This document shows, piece after piece, positions 10,235 through 21,858 of a DNA stretch of 64,000 nucleotides; positions within the stretch are counted from its first letter, which is position 1, and each line of letters opens with the position of its first letter. The notes beneath the pieces are model-generated. The model was given only the letters and a program-made list of their open reading frames with translations, was not told where the DNA came from and ran no database searches. The position numbers and the translations under genes are program-made. Source of the DNA: Hydra vulgaris. Lineage: Eukaryota > Cnidaria > Hydrozoa > Anthoathecata > Hydridae. The stretch is taken from contig NC_088921.1 in the NCBI RefSeq assembly GCF_038396675.1, positions 47,572,501 to 47,636,500 of the forward strand, read 5' to 3'.

Positions 10235-11290
10235 TATTATAATACTTAGTTGCACCACCTCTTGTATTTACAACTGCTTCTAAACTTCATGGTATGCTTT
10301 TTACAAGCTTTGACATGGTGTCAGCACCAGTTGAATTCCAAGTTTCACTAAGAATCTCTTAAAATTCTTTTTTTTTATGTTTGTTTTGAAAGAGGTATTT
10401 TAGATTTTAAAATTGCCTATAAATTTTCAATAGAGTTAAGGCCAGAGTTTTTTAGTGGTCACTTAAGAACTTTAACTTTATTTTTTTGAGGAATTGTTGT
10501 GCCACTTTGATAGTGTTTGGGTTGTTGTCTTATTGAAAAAAGAGTTTGCAATCTAAATTTAATTCTTTAGCGGATCAGCATAAATTTTTGGAAAGCAAAT
10601 CAACATACAATTGTCCTGTCATTATACCTAAACATTCACCAGCCAACACCATTTTAAGCAAAGCATCCTCAAACCATATGTTAGTCACTTCCATGCTTGA
10701 CAGTTTTTTTAGATTTTTAAGAGTGCATCGCAAGGTCTGTGACAAACAACTATTGCATATATTTACTGAAAGCAACTATTGCAATACTGTTAACATTCCT
10801 ATATTGATGAATGGTGACACTCACTGAGTTCCATCAACTAAAAATCATTCTTGCTTAATTCATCATTCAGTAAAGTCTCCATTTACTGTATCTGTCCCTG
10901 TATACTCTAAAAACTTTTATTCATTTAGTTTTTTTCCCTTTACTTCATTTACTTTTCTAAAATGGTTTATTAAACCACTTTAATTAAGTCTCTGTACAGT
11001 TTGACTCTAAACATTAAGTTGAAGATTTTGAACAATCTGGTTTATTGTTAAATTTTTCTTTGCTATCCATGCAATTAGCATATCAGTTCTTGTTGAAGTC
11101 TTAGGGGGTGACCAAATCTTTTCTAATTTTTAGCAGAACTAGTTGTTTCATATTTTATGCACTTCTTTCTAACACCAATTATTGATATTTGATATTTTTC
11201 AGCACATTCTTTGTATGTTAGGCCCTTTTTTCAATCACAATTGACCTGAGATCTGATGTCTGATAAATAATTTTGATGATAAACCATTAT
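10235..11290 (-). pseudogene. Tc1/mariner-like transposase relic
   Basis: Reading the minus strand from 11290 across several frames: YHQNYLSDIRSQ (HTH start), GLTYKECAEKYQIS, a QTVQR-like block, then the DDE domain with an LFFQ-DN-P block (family FQQDNDPKH) near 10550. The C-terminus resembles the family's WNSTGADTMSKLVKS-IP-LEAV-GGATKY segment near 10240-10330. The domain order is that of a full Tc1 transposase, but many stops and frameshifts break it, so it is an old, inactive copy. No terminal inverted repeats were located. Confidence 0.75.
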
Positions 11291-11567
11291 TATTATTAGC
11301 TTTACTTTTTCTAAAAATAAATTCTAAAATACATAATTTAAAAGGTTTATTTTTAATAACTTTAAAAAAATTCTTCATAATAATCATTTTTAATGAATAG
11401 ATATTGACAAAACATTATATTTCTTAATAAAAACTTAAATGTTTCTTACTGTTATCACATTTATTTTGGGCGGAAAAATTTTAAGCTAATTTCATTTAAT
11501 TGAGTTAGTTTTGTGATATATTAAGTATTATTATGATTATTATTAATTAAAAAGAGTTATAAATAGT

Positions 11568-12736
11568 GATTCTTCCCGGGAATTTGTTCCGGGAAAAATT
11601 TTATTCCAATTTCCCGGAATCCCAGGAAATTTTTTTCAGGATCCCGGGATTTTTGTACACACATTTTTTAACTTTCCCGCCAAAGTCAGAATTTTTTGTT
11701 TTCCAGACCATAAGAAATATTGCTTATTTATATTGTTTACATATTGAAATTTATCGCAGCGCATTGGGAATTTTTGAATGAATTTGGACAAGAGCTAGTG
11801 CTAATTTTGGATTCAAAAACTCGTTGGAATTAAATGTTGACCATGATTCAAAGATTTATTAAAGTTAAAAAAGCAGTTTTTAAATCTCTCGTGGATTTCA
11901 GTTTAGAAAACCTAATGTTGTCTGATGATGAACTTACAGTAATTGAAAATTTAGCAAAAAGTCTGGAACTTATTGTCTTAGGTTCTGAAATGATTTGCAG
12001 AAGGGAAGCAACTTTATTAACAGCTGATGACCCATTAAAATTTATGGTTAAAGAACTTGATGTTCAAGATTGCTACCTAGCAAAAGATCTTAAAAATGCT
12101 TTAATTGAAAGAATATGTCAAAGAAGAAAAAAAGATCTTGTTGGTTTACTAAAATTTTTAGATAATCCACAATCTTCAAAAAGTGATATGGATGATGACT
12201 TATTTAGCATGCCATCTAAAGCAGTTATGATAAATTTAGCGATTGAAATAGCTGGTCGACTTTTTCCCATAATTGAAAATATAGCAAAAGAAAAAGATAG
12301 TGATAGAAAACTTAACAATAGTATTATTGATATAAATCAGTTATCTGAATCTATGGCTGCCAGATTAGAAAAAATTGTAAAAAAAAAAGTTTTTGAAGTC
12401 AAGTGCAATAAATCAATTATGCGTCAAGAATTCAATCTGTTTGAAGCTACTAATAAAAGATCGCATAACTTAGATATGCTTTATAATGCGCTTTTAACTA
12501 TTCGTCCTTCCAGTGTAGAGGCTGAAAGGGTGTTTAGTTCAACTGGATTTTTTTTTACCAACTATAGAACTAGATTGATCGACATTCATCTCGATGCACT
12601 GGTTTTTCTCAGAAGTCACTTTAAAGTTATAAACAGTTACAAAAAATAAATAGAAAAATAGAAAAGTGTATTTAGTTATTTATATTTTCTCTGATGAAGA
12701 TTTTCCCGGGAATTTCCCGGGATCCTGGGAACAATG
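11568..12736 (+). mobile_element. Short hAT element with 8-bp target duplication
   Basis: The ends GATTCTTCCCGGGAAT and (inverted) CATTGTTCCCAGGATC match at 11 of 16 positions. Exact TAAATAGT copies flank them at 11560-11567 and 12737-12744. Both subterminal regions repeat the TTCCCGGGA motif. At 1169 bp it carries only the C-terminal part of a transposase, so it is an internally shortened derivative. Confidence 0.75.
11780..12649 (+). pseudogene. hAT transposase C-terminal part with dimerisation domain
   Basis: The main open frame runs 11834-12649 (271 codons). Upstream in the same frame, after one TAA codon, are residues LDSKTRWN, the conserved block before the helical insertion where families read RWNS. 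The stop sits at the S position and may be a point nonsense change. The C-terminus (ALLTIRPSSVEAERVFSSTG, then RTRLIDIHLDALVFLRSHF) is the hAT dimerisation domain, with the SSVEAERVFS signature. The BED zinc finger and first catalytic Asp region are absent. The encoding element is 11568-12736. Confidence 0.8.
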
Positions 12737-12744
12737 TAAATAGT

Positions 12745-13974
12745 TCCATAAAGTACGTATGCTCATAGGAGGGAGGGGGAGTCTTCAAAAAAGCATACAA
12801 AAGCATATGGGAGGGGGGGCGGTGAGGGTTCAATTTAAAAGTATGTACTTCGATTTTCTAATTTATCACAATTAACCAGCTAATCCATAGAAAAGTTAAA
12901 ATTTAGACTAAAGATTCTAGTTTGCCAACATAAAAAGATGTATGGTATAGGGAGTAGAGGGTATAGTTTCCCTCTATGCACACACATGCATGAACACAAA
13001 TTTTCCTCCCCCTCCCCCCCCCAAAAAAAATGAGGGGCTGTAAATTTTGCATGGTCATAACTTTTGCAATTTACGACATTTTTCGAAAAATTTAAAATCT
13101 GACAATAAAATTAAATTTAGTTTTAGATATTAACAATGAAAATTCTACTACATTAGTGCCCTCACGTTTGGGTAGGGAGGGGGGGGGGCAAGCAAGCATA
13201 CTTAAGTTTGGAGTTTGCACAATGTGTGAAAGTGTCCTATCTGGAACATCAAAAAATCCTGTGGGCGCCCATGCACACATGCCACTCCTTATATACTGGC
13301 CCTGAATAAGGCGTGTTTCAGGCAACCTATTTTTTGAGTCGACAAAAAACTGGTTTTAGCAGTGCTGTGGCTAATGGGTCAGAGGCCCCCCAAAAAACCT
13401 GTGTCATTTGGGTCTCAAAATCTTCCAAATTTTACCGCTAGTTTTTGCTTAAAAAAAAAAAAGCTCCTTAAATTAGCAAAAGGGCACAAAATTTGCTGCT
13501 CCCCCTCCTTTGTATATTAATGATCTCGCGTAAGACTCATTTTTTACAGACTTACTAAAGAGGCGTGCCTGAAAAAACGTCCCCTCTAAGTATAGTTTAT
13601 TTTTATTTGATTCGTTATTAAAACAAAAAAAAGTATAACAGGATATTACCAGGAATCGAACTCCGGTCTCCGTCGTTTAAGCACATAACATTAACCTCTC
13701 AGCCAAGCAAACACGTTAACAATTTTGTATATATTTGAAGACCTTTTTTAAATTGGGATCCTGTGCCGCAAACAAAGGGTTTTGAGGTCATATAAAGTAT
13801 CTAAGGTACCTCCTCCACCTTTTTTTTTTCAATAACTTTTCTTGAAAAAAAAGTTAGGGAGGGGTATTTGAAAAACGTATGTACTTTTTAAGGGGTGGGG
13901 ATTTAAAAGTATGCATGGCAACAGGGGGAAGAGGGTGTCAAATTTCAAAATTTTTGGCGTACATACTTTATGGA
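12745..13974. mobile_element. TIR repeat with TCCATAAAGTA ends (possible)
   Basis: TCCATAAAGTACGTATGC at 12745 recurs inverted as GCGTACATACTTTATGGA at 13957-13974. Both ends are followed inside by G-rich runs. A related end (ACATACTTTATGGAAGAC) is at about 18032-18053. The left end abuts the hAT target duplication, so the hAT element seems to have inserted at its edge. There is no transposase, so this is either a non-autonomous element or two unrelated ends. The SINE-like head at 13630-13725 lies inside. Confidence 0.4.
13630..13725 (-). mobile_element. tRNA-like head of a SINE, or pseudo-tRNA
   Basis: The minus strand has an A-box-like TGGCTGAGAGGTTAATG and a B-box-like GGAGTTCGATTCC at tRNA spacing, followed by an A-rich tail. 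The 5' and 3' acceptor strands do not pair, so a working tRNA is unlikely. Confidence 0.45.
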
Positions 13975-14569
13975 CGACTCCGAACGGTAACCAAATTTAG
14001 ATTTTTCTCAACTTTAAATGTCATAACTTTGTCAATTCTTATCAAAATTTATAAAACTTGGTATCAAAGGAAAGGTCTTAAAAAGGGGAATAAGGATACA
14101 TAAAAGACGTATGTGGGGCGTTAAAAGGAGATCTATAACACTCTTTAATATATTTAAAATCTGGTTTTTTTTAAAGAAAATTTAAACTTTTTATTGAAAA
14201 TTCGAATTTTTTATTTTATATTTTATACTTTATATATTTTATATCTACCATTCAATATTATTTATATCATAATATACATTTAAACATTATTAATATTCAA
14301 ATGTTTATTATGATACGCCCTCCCCCAACTACCAGAGTATATAGCAGAATTCAAGTCAAAAATAGATACCTATTTTGGGTGAGTTAGTTGGGTGTCTGGG
14401 CGAGCTTTTTTTTTTTCATGAAATTTGGCAGGTAGCAAGAAAATTTTTTCGAAATATTTGTTATTTATGACTATAATATAATATAAAACACAGTTCAGAA
14501 TTGAATAATATAATAAAATACAATCACTTGTTTGATAAAATAAACTTCAAATTAATTTTTTCAGCACTT

Positions 14570-15721
14570 TTACACTTTATTTCTTGCATGATTTAAATCG
14601 CTTTTTCTGTACAAATGTACTTCTTTGTGTTTGAATTGCTGTATTGTGTCTATTCCAATGTTTCCTAATAATTGTTTGTGATTTTTGTTTTTCTTTAAAC
14701 TGTTGTCCAATTTCTCATAGTTGTTTTCTTTATAAAAATTGTCACTGAACCAAACATTAACATCAGAGATTGTAACTGTAATGCTTTCCCACAAATGGTA
14801 TAAGTATAAGACCTCAGTTATTCCATTAAGTATTGTTAATGCTTTTCCCTCACTAAGAGTTATTGCTGCTTGGCAAACTTCATGGAGCTGATTTTTTAAT
14901 ACAATAACTTGCATTTCTTTCTTTTTAATTAATAAAGATGCAGAGCCTAATTTTTATTTTTAAGAGTTTAAAATTATGCTGCATTTTCTGTGATTCTCTA
15001 ACAAATGCCTTGTATATTGCAGATTGAGTTGGTATAGTGATATCAATATCTGGTCGGGTAGTTGTTCACAAACTCTTACTAATTTAGAGGCACTTAAATT
15101 ATTTATTTTCACTAATGAACTCCAGTTTCTGTAGTGGAATATTACTTGGTCTTTTTTTAGCAGAGGATTCAACAGTATATTTACAGTCATTAGTATCATC
15201 ATCAAAAGTTTCCAAATATTCTGATATATTGGAGACAATTTCAGATTCTAAATTTCTATTTAAAGAAGGCAGATTAAAATGCACTACTGCTTGAGATTTT
15301 TCCTTTGTTAACTTTTTGCCAATTAGATGCCATTTGTTTTCGTAATATCAAACACATTTTCAAATTTATCTTTAATTGCCAATTAGATGCCATCTGTTTT
15401 TGTAATATCAAACACATTTTCAAATTTAACTTGAACACATTTCTTATGGTGTTTGAAAAAGTTTTTTTCAAAATCATATTTTTTTATTAATGCATTATTT
15501 AACTTTTGCCACAATTTCTTCAATTCATCAGCAATCACTTTAATTCTGACATTTCTTAATTTTTCATCTTTTGACATTCTAGATAAGCCATCAAGTGGAT
15601 CATTGATTTTTGGTAACAATATTCTATGTGTGACACTTTTTTGGTATACTTTCAAGTTTTTTCTCCAGTTACCAGAATTTTTTTTTAGATCTTCTTGCTC
15701 TTCATATACGACATACTCCAT
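14570..15721 (-). pseudogene. Unrecognised degenerate coding segment with internal duplication
   Basis: Several overlapping minus-strand frames (15721-15383, 15284-15099, 15238-14960, 14914-14570) have protein-like composition and probably derive from one broken ORF. The best part begins MEYVVYEEQEDLKKNSGNWR and includes RIKVIADELKKLWQKLN and KFENVFDITKTDG. The KFENVFDITKT segment is present twice because about 61 bp are duplicated in tandem at 15317-15425. I do not recognise the family; the second half looks helical and lacks motifs. It sits in the TTC23-like intron, antisense to that gene, and is probably transposon-derived. Confidence 0.4.
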
Positions 15722-17034
15722 AAAAGATAACTTAGAATTTGGTCGTTTCTATAGTGCCGCACTTCTAACAAAGTTTCAATCTGTGTCCTGGGTGAGGTTT
15801 TGGTAAAGGAAGAGCAAAATCGTACTATATATCTCATTTTGGCACTATTGCTTATCATTTAGTGCTAGAGCCATGTTGATATTTTAAAAAAATTGAAAAT
15901 GTCATAACCCTTATAGGTATTTCTGAAGGTCAAGTCATAGTACCTATTGGAGTCTTTATGAGTCAAAAGCTAATAGCCATTAACACTGAGATTGGAAGCT
16001 GGAGTAGCCAAATTAAATTAGTCTCTCGAAGAGCAAGTCAGTTAGGTGAATTTTGCAAGACGCAAATTTCAATGAATAAAAGTTTACTTTAAAGAGTACG
16101 AGTTTTTGTAAAGGATATATTGTAATAATTTGATAGTAATGATGGTTTTTTTTTGTTTAATATTTTTAGCATATTGTATTCAGAAAGAGTTGCTTTGTCA
16201 CTACCAAGGAGACACAAGTAAAAGCCAGGCTGGTTAACAGAAATTTTCTGCTTATGTCTAAAGTCTTTTCCTCAGAGTCCTATTTTAAAATAGTAGCCGA
16301 ATGCAGTTGACGTTAACCCAAGATAATTATTTTTATCAAGACACCATTTCTAGCTTTTACTCAACCAAGAACTCCAAGACATGGGTTATTTTAAGCCAGA
16401 GGTTATTTTATGGGTTATTTTGGATTATTTTATGCTATGGGTTATTTTAAGCCAGAACTTTTCCTAACATTTGTTTAGAAAAATAAATCCTACAAAGCAG
16501 CAAGTATATTGCAAGTTACCAGCAGCAGGGTGATCATGAGGATCCTAATCCTGACCTGACCCAAAGATTACTGGATAAAATAGCTAAGAAGATATGACTG
16601 AAAAAAATTACTGCAACATATTATGGGAACATATTACTGAAATTAATTTTTTTTTAATTGAATTTTTTACAATAAAGTTTTTTTTTTATTATTTGGATTG
16701 ATGTTAAATTATTTTTGATATTTAACTAAAAATATTTCCTTGAGATTTAGTTAAAAAAATTTTAAAATTTTATTTTTATTTTTTCAGATAATTAGGTTAA
16801 TTATTTTTTAAATAATTACATTTAATGATTTTGTTTTTTAGTTTTATTTTTAAAAACTGTTTGACAATTACTTTTGTAATTTTTAAGCAGAGATATAGTT
16901 ATAGTTGAAGGAGATAATATAGCAAATTTGTCAAATAATAGTTTTGATATTTGTAAATGAAGTTAAAGCAAATAGCATTCTGTTTATCAGTATTAGTTAT
17001 TTAACTTGTTGTAATTTAATTAAAATCAAATTAC

Positions 17035-17600
17035 AACAACTTAATGTTAATAAAGCTATTGGTGTTGGTGGTATTAGTTCTTTTGTGTTAAAAAGCGTTA
17101 TAAAGCTCTGAGCAAACTTTTAGCATTACTATACCAGAAGTCATTATCGGAAATGAAGTTACTTCAAATATACCAGAAGTCTGAAATGAAACTATTTCAA
17201 ATATGGAAATGTTACTCTTTTATTTAAAAAAGAAGATGATGCACTTAGTTACAGACTGATATCTTTATTACCGATTTCTTTGTTAAATCAATTATTCGTG
17301 ATCTTGTTGCGGATTTCTAATTACAAGTTGTTTTTTAAATCAAAATGGATTAAGAAAAAAATAAAAATTACCTAAACGGTTTGTTGGGAACGTTATATAT
17401 AGTTACAGATGTTTATAGAAAAAATAACTCAGTAGATGTGCAGATTTTGCTAAGGCGTGTAATAATCTTTTTATCAATTTGATAAGTTCAACCTATCAAA
17501 TTGATAAAAAAGATTTTACGGTATTTTTGTGATTTATTTAAATGGAAAAAGATTTTTTACATAACAAAATATAGTAGATTGTTCTATGCAGTTTTGTATC
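17035..17600 (+). pseudogene. LINE reverse transcriptase relic (CR1-like)
   Basis: The plus strand reads NKAIGVGGISSFVLKSV, then after breaks NVTLLFKKEDDALSYRLISL. These match the RT blocks NKSPGPDGIS-VLK and PLFKKGD-NYRPISLLP. Further on SVDV and DFAKACNNL match the region with the first catalytic Asp. It has many stops and is old. Confidence 0.7.
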
Positions 17601-17899
17601 TAAATGTTATTAGTAATAACTGGTTACCAGTTATTAGTATCTCAAAGCTCTCTTTGCCACTGTGAAGTATAAACTAACTTGTGAAACATAAACTGACACT
17701 AAGCATTCTAAAGAATTATTGGACTTGTGGAGAAAATTATTGAGCACTCCAAACCTATCCAGCAATCAAATTTTGTAATCATAAAAATTTGAAATTTTAA
17801 TTATAACATTTCTCTGTGACATAATATTGATTTTTTTAACTCGCGAAATTCAATGCTTTTGTTTAATAAAAAATTTTTTTTAGAAGAGATACAGAACGA

Positions 17900-18058
17900 G
17901 GTTAGTCAAACCGCCTACGTACTTGGTGTCTTTAACCCTTCCCCTTTGGTAAGTATTCGTACGTTTTTGGGTAACTCCCCCTCCCCTATACCTGTTTACA
18001 TTTTACCTGTTTTCTGGGGTTTTTCATAAAGCACATACATACTTTATGGAAGACCCCA
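17900..18058. repeat. Small TIR-end repeat related to 12745-13974
   Basis: It contains CCTACGTACTTGG near 17913 and ACATACTTTATGGAAGAC near 18036, with C-rich runs between. It shares its right terminus with the repeat family at 12745. A small AT hairpin pair at 18170-18280 follows. Confidence 0.35.
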
Positions 18059-18364
18059 AAACTTTCATAATAAGATATTGCCAATTGTCCTTTCGTCTGT
18101 CCAAAGTATACCCCTAATCTTAAATCTTAATTTTTGACCTGATATCATTTTTTTACACTTTTTTTTATTAAGTTTTCTTTTATAACTTTAATATAAATTA
18201 TATTAAAGAAAGTTATAAAATTTTGTATCAATTCAGTTATTAAAATTTGTATTATACTTTATAATACAAAATTTGATCTTACAAATGTATAAAATGCTAT
18301 AATAATAAAACACAACGCATTTTAAATTTATTTAAAATAGCAGTTATATATTTATTTGTTTTAG

Positions 18365-19554
18365 AATTAAACCAAGATGATAATATCAGTGGAATTTTCA
18401 CAGAAAATAAAAGTCAATTACCTCCTGAAGAATTGCTTAATCAACTTAGAGTCAAAAGCTATAAAAATAATATTGAGTTGCGAAAGTTCGATAAAATTTG
18501 CTGTCTTGCTTTGTCAAAAATCGTCTATGGCGAAGCACACTGGAAAGTTGCAGAAGCACATGTAGAATTGGCTATTTCTTATTTAAAAGAAAAAAAATTT
18601 CCACAACAAACGCTAAAACATGTAAAGCTTGCCTTAGACATTTTATTGAGCGTGCAGGAGGAAAGTTCAGAAGTACAGCTATTGCTTCAAAAGTTGTATC
18701 TTGCTATGGGTCGTGCATATAATCAATTAAGAAAATATAAAGTAGCCGAAAATTGTTTTCAAAAAGCAAAGGTTGTATCTGATAGATGCAATGTTTGTGC
18801 AGACATGTTTTTAAAAGTAAAAGTAAATATTATGTCGTGCTTGTCTAAGACAGCATGCAAAATGGGGCAAATGGGTCAAGCAGCTGAATGCCTTGAAAAT
18901 GCACTTACATTTGCAGATAAAATATCTACAAATAAAAATTCGAAAATGGCTAAACTTTATATTCAAATCATCAATTTAGAACTAATGAACGATAAACATA
19001 TAAACGTATCAACAGCTAACGAAGCTGGTTTAAACGCGCTAAAACATTTAAATATATCAAAAAATAAAAAAAAAACTGCACAAGTTCACTTACTTTTGAG
19101 TCGGGTGGAAAGTAAAAAAGAAATTGTTGATTATGCAACAGTTGAATATCATATTCAAGAAGCCTTGAAAGTTCATGTTGAAGACAATGACATGGATCAA
19201 ATAATATCTCTTCAATCAATGCTCTGTAAAGTTCTAATTCAACAGAGTCGATATACGGAGGCCAAAGAGGCTTTACTTAAGTGCATAGAGGATTGTGAAA
19301 TTAATTATGGTGATATGTCAGTAGAATGTGCCGAGTTGTATGAGTTAATTGGAAGTTTAAGTTTAGAACAAAAAAATTTTTCACATGCAATGTTTTATCT
19401 TACAAAAGCTGAGGAAATATTTTCTGGTAAAAGCATTCACAAAGCAAGACAAGAAAAGTTATTAAAAGTTATTGGTATTATTCGTAAAGCGAGCAAAGAC
19501 GAGTCGATGAAAACAGGAAGCGATAAACTGAAAGAAAGACCACGTTTTACATAA
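18365..19554 (+). CDS. TTC23: TTC23-like tetratricopeptide protein, main exon
   Basis: In vertebrates TTC23 and TTC23L are ciliary-base proteins; TTC23 is linked to the EvC complex and Hedgehog signalling. Here one long exon, after acceptor TTTTAG at 18364, encodes nearly the whole protein. The signature KIVYGEAHWKVAEAHVELA matches the first TPR block of TTC23 (VYG-HWK-AEAHV-LA), followed by SYLKEKKFPQQTLKH. Further TPR-like helices include AMGRAYNQLRKYKVAENCFQKA and VECAELYELIGSLSLEQKNF. It ends ..KERPRFT at 19554. With the proposed exon at 9110 the length is 441 residues. Lysine-rich, no membrane segment. Cilia are expected in the organism. TTC23 versus TTC23L was not resolved. Confidence 0.85.
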
Positions 19555-19616
19555 AATGATTTCCGCAAATAATGTATTTGCTGGAACGATTAACTAAAAT
19601 ATCTGGACAAATGTTC

Positions 19617-19622
19617 AATAAA
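19617..19622 (+). promoter_or_regulatory. Polyadenylation signal AATAAA
   Basis: AATAAA lies about 60 bases after the TTC23-like stop codon, a normal place for its 3' end. Confidence 0.6.
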
Positions 19623-19689
19623 AATTCGTGATACTTGCCATCTGTAAATGTATACCCACAAGTTTTTTTACTTGCAGTTATTTATTATG

Positions 19690-20030
19690 ATAAAATTATT
19701 TATTAATATTGTAAAGATAATTATTCGATTTATATTCACTACTTATAAATTACAAAACAGCTTTTACATCAAAGATCCATTTCCTAACCTGTTCAAATCT
19801 AATGTTGTCTACAAATTTTCTTGTGCTGGTTGTAATGCTAGTTTCTTTGGAGAAGCCTCCAGATTTTGAAAAAAAGATAAATAATCATTTGAGTACCTTA
19901 AAAATGACAAACAATGAATGTTTATAAATATTTAAACTCATCCGTTAACTGCATAAACCTAAATACTTACGACTGTTTTAACATTTTGAATACTGCCCCT
20001 ACTCGGTGTAGTTAAGGCGATTTTAAAATA
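19690..20030 (+). pseudogene. Penelope-like retroelement GIY-YIG endonuclease relic
   Basis: The frame reads SNVVYKFSCAGCNASFFGEA, the start of the GIY-YIG domain of Penelope-like elements (VYKF-C--C---Y-GET-R). In the family the FFGE position is Y[IV]GE. After a stop, other frames continue with CINLNTYDCFNILNTAPTR, matching the downstream NS-DCF-IL-TA-TR block. The RT domain is absent. It is a short 3' fragment of a retroelement just beyond the TTC23-like gene end. Confidence 0.65.
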
Positions 20031-20480
20031 CTATAGCGTCTGTAAGATATTTTGCCGACTGCAACATATTTCCGTTAGATTATCCGTGATTATGAAAAAT
20101 GAAAAATTTTGCCGTAACATGAAATAAAATTTGTTTGCAGCGAAAAAACCAAGACTGAAGATTTTTTTTTTTTTAATTTTCTTAAAATTACGATTGCTTG
20201 TCCAAATTTGATTAAGAATTTATAAAATTAAGTTAACGCTGTTGAGCAGAAATGATCTAAAAACATAATTAAGTACTACACATAAAATTACGTTGTGTTT
20301 GTTAAGAAATTAGCATTTTTTACCTAGGTTACCTATAGTTCTTCCCAGTGGGCACGATACGTTTTTAAAACGTTTTTATGAGGTTTTAACCTAACAAAAA
20401 CGTACACTGAATTCATTGCCATGTAGGACAATGATTTTTTGATTTAGTTTACACACTCTGTGTCATGTCTTTAAAAAAAG
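20031..20480. other. Unassigned AT-rich segment with a repeat end
   Basis: No gene. CCCAGTGGGCACG at about 20345 followed by two ACGTTTTTA units resembles the end of a DNA-transposon family with tandem ACGTTTTTAAA repeats. I found no partner end. Confidence 0.3.
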
Positions 20481-20489
20481 ATAAAAAAG

Positions 20490-21240
20490 AACGTCCGGTA
20501 TTCCGGCCTGAAATGTATTTATTCCAGCCGGAACTGGAATGACCATAAAATCACAAATTCCGGCCGCAATTCATGGTCTGCTTTATCTATACGGCCGGAT
20601 ATTTTGCATTTTGAAGAAAAAATTAGAAGGCTAATGTGTTTTTTAAGAAGCAGCTTTGGAATTTCAATGAGTATGGTTAACAAATGTTGCGTTGTGAATT
20701 GTCGTTTAAATTATCATAGTCATGGTGAAGTATCTACAGTAGTATTTGCGTTTCCAAAAAATTAAGAGTTGAAAAAAAATTGGATTGATCGGACTAATTT
20801 TTCCGTTTTATGCATCAAACATTTAGGAAAAAAAATGAATTTCTTAGGGAAATGGCACATTGGATTGAGGTTTTGGTACATGTTCTAAAGAACTATTGTG
20901 TTGTGTCAATATTTATGAAAGCAATCTTGATCTTACTTATTTAACAATTATTTCTAGCGGTGGTCTCGCTATTCCTTCACCATCATTTTTATATTATGTT
21001 TGCACATCCTTTGCTATGATTGACTGCTTTTAAAACAAAATAAAGAAATAACAAGCACGATAAACTTTAAAATATTTGTTAAACCACTTTTATGACTCTT
21101 TTCAGGCTTTTTCTTATCGCGTGCATGAGAAAACTGGAGTAAAACTTGTTGGAATAATTGTTATCAACATTTTTCTCAATAATAAAAGAGTTATCTCTAC
21201 TAGCGAAGTAGCTGTTGATCATGTAAAAATTTAAGAAAAC
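20490..21240 (+). pseudogene. THAP-domain (P-element-like) transposase relic
   Basis: From 20677 the frame reads MVNKCCVVNCRLNYHSH, then VVFAFPKN and, after a stop, ELKKNWIDR and LCIKHL. This is the C2CH zinc-binding THAP order (C-x4-C ... W ... C-x2-H). Near 20925-21030 comes LTYLTIISSGGLAIPS followed by FVCTSFA-like residues, resembling the C-terminal GGL--PS block of THAP/P-element transposases. After an acceptor-like CTTTTCAG near 21106 comes AFSYRVHEKTGVK. The RNase H core is deleted. CCGG-rich repeats at 20490-20610 may be the element's subterminal region. P-like is the likeliest class; Kolobok elements can also carry THAP domains. Confidence 0.55.
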
Positions 21241-21858
21241 TTTACAAATTATAATATAATTTGTATAATATTTTATATTCTAGTGAAAAAAGAAAAATAT
21301 TTAAATAATTTATACTATAGGTCTTGTTTCTAAATTTGTGTTAACTTAAGTTCTAAACTTTAAAATAAAGGCTCTTTTTACTTATTTATTTCTTATATAA
21401 ATTTCTTATATAAAATAATATCTTAATTTATGAATATATTCTACATTTGTATACTTTTTAAATTTAGAAAGTATAATAATTTTTCAAATATTCAAAACGT
21501 ATTAAGTTTTAGAAACATTACAACTTTAAAAAACTGGCCTTCTATTTTTTTTTTCAAAATGCGAAATACTCAGCCGTATAAATAAAGTAGGCCACGATGG
21601 GAAAATTTTTCTTCAAATAAACAAACATCTCGTTATATTATAAATCTATGAATTTAATTTAGACACTTACCGTGTCATAGTTTGTAATATAACTTTTATT
21701 GGTTTATTTCAAGTTTTTTTTCGTTATTATGTCTTTGTAATAACTATGAATTTAATGGTAAACAATATCTTTTTAAAATGTTGAATGAAACTATGAATCA
21801 TGTCTAGATTAAAGAGTATCGTGTTTTTCTTTAAAAAAAAGAATATGTAAATATAATC
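21241..21858. other. AT-rich spacer
   Basis: No coding signal, RNA gene or clear repeat seen. Confidence 0.4.

Larger units (their letters stand above)
9246..18364 (+). other. 9.1 kb proposed intron of the TTC23-like gene
   Basis: Donor GTAAGTG and acceptor TTTGTTTTAG. Its contents are listed separately: a TTA microsatellite, a Tc1 relic, a hAT element, a further TIR element, a tRNA-like SINE head, an unrecognised minus-strand relic, a LINE RT relic and a small TIR repeat. Segments 8.9-9.6 kb, 15.8-16.9 kb and 17.6-17.9 kb show nothing else I recognise, apart from a short imperfect repeat of GGGTTATTTTAAGCCAGA at 16379-16453. Confidence 0.55.

Noticed and set aside
13630..13725. A functional tRNA gene on the minus strand
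   Set aside because: A and B boxes are present but the acceptor stem does not pair, and an A-rich tail follows, as in a SINE or pseudo-tRNA.
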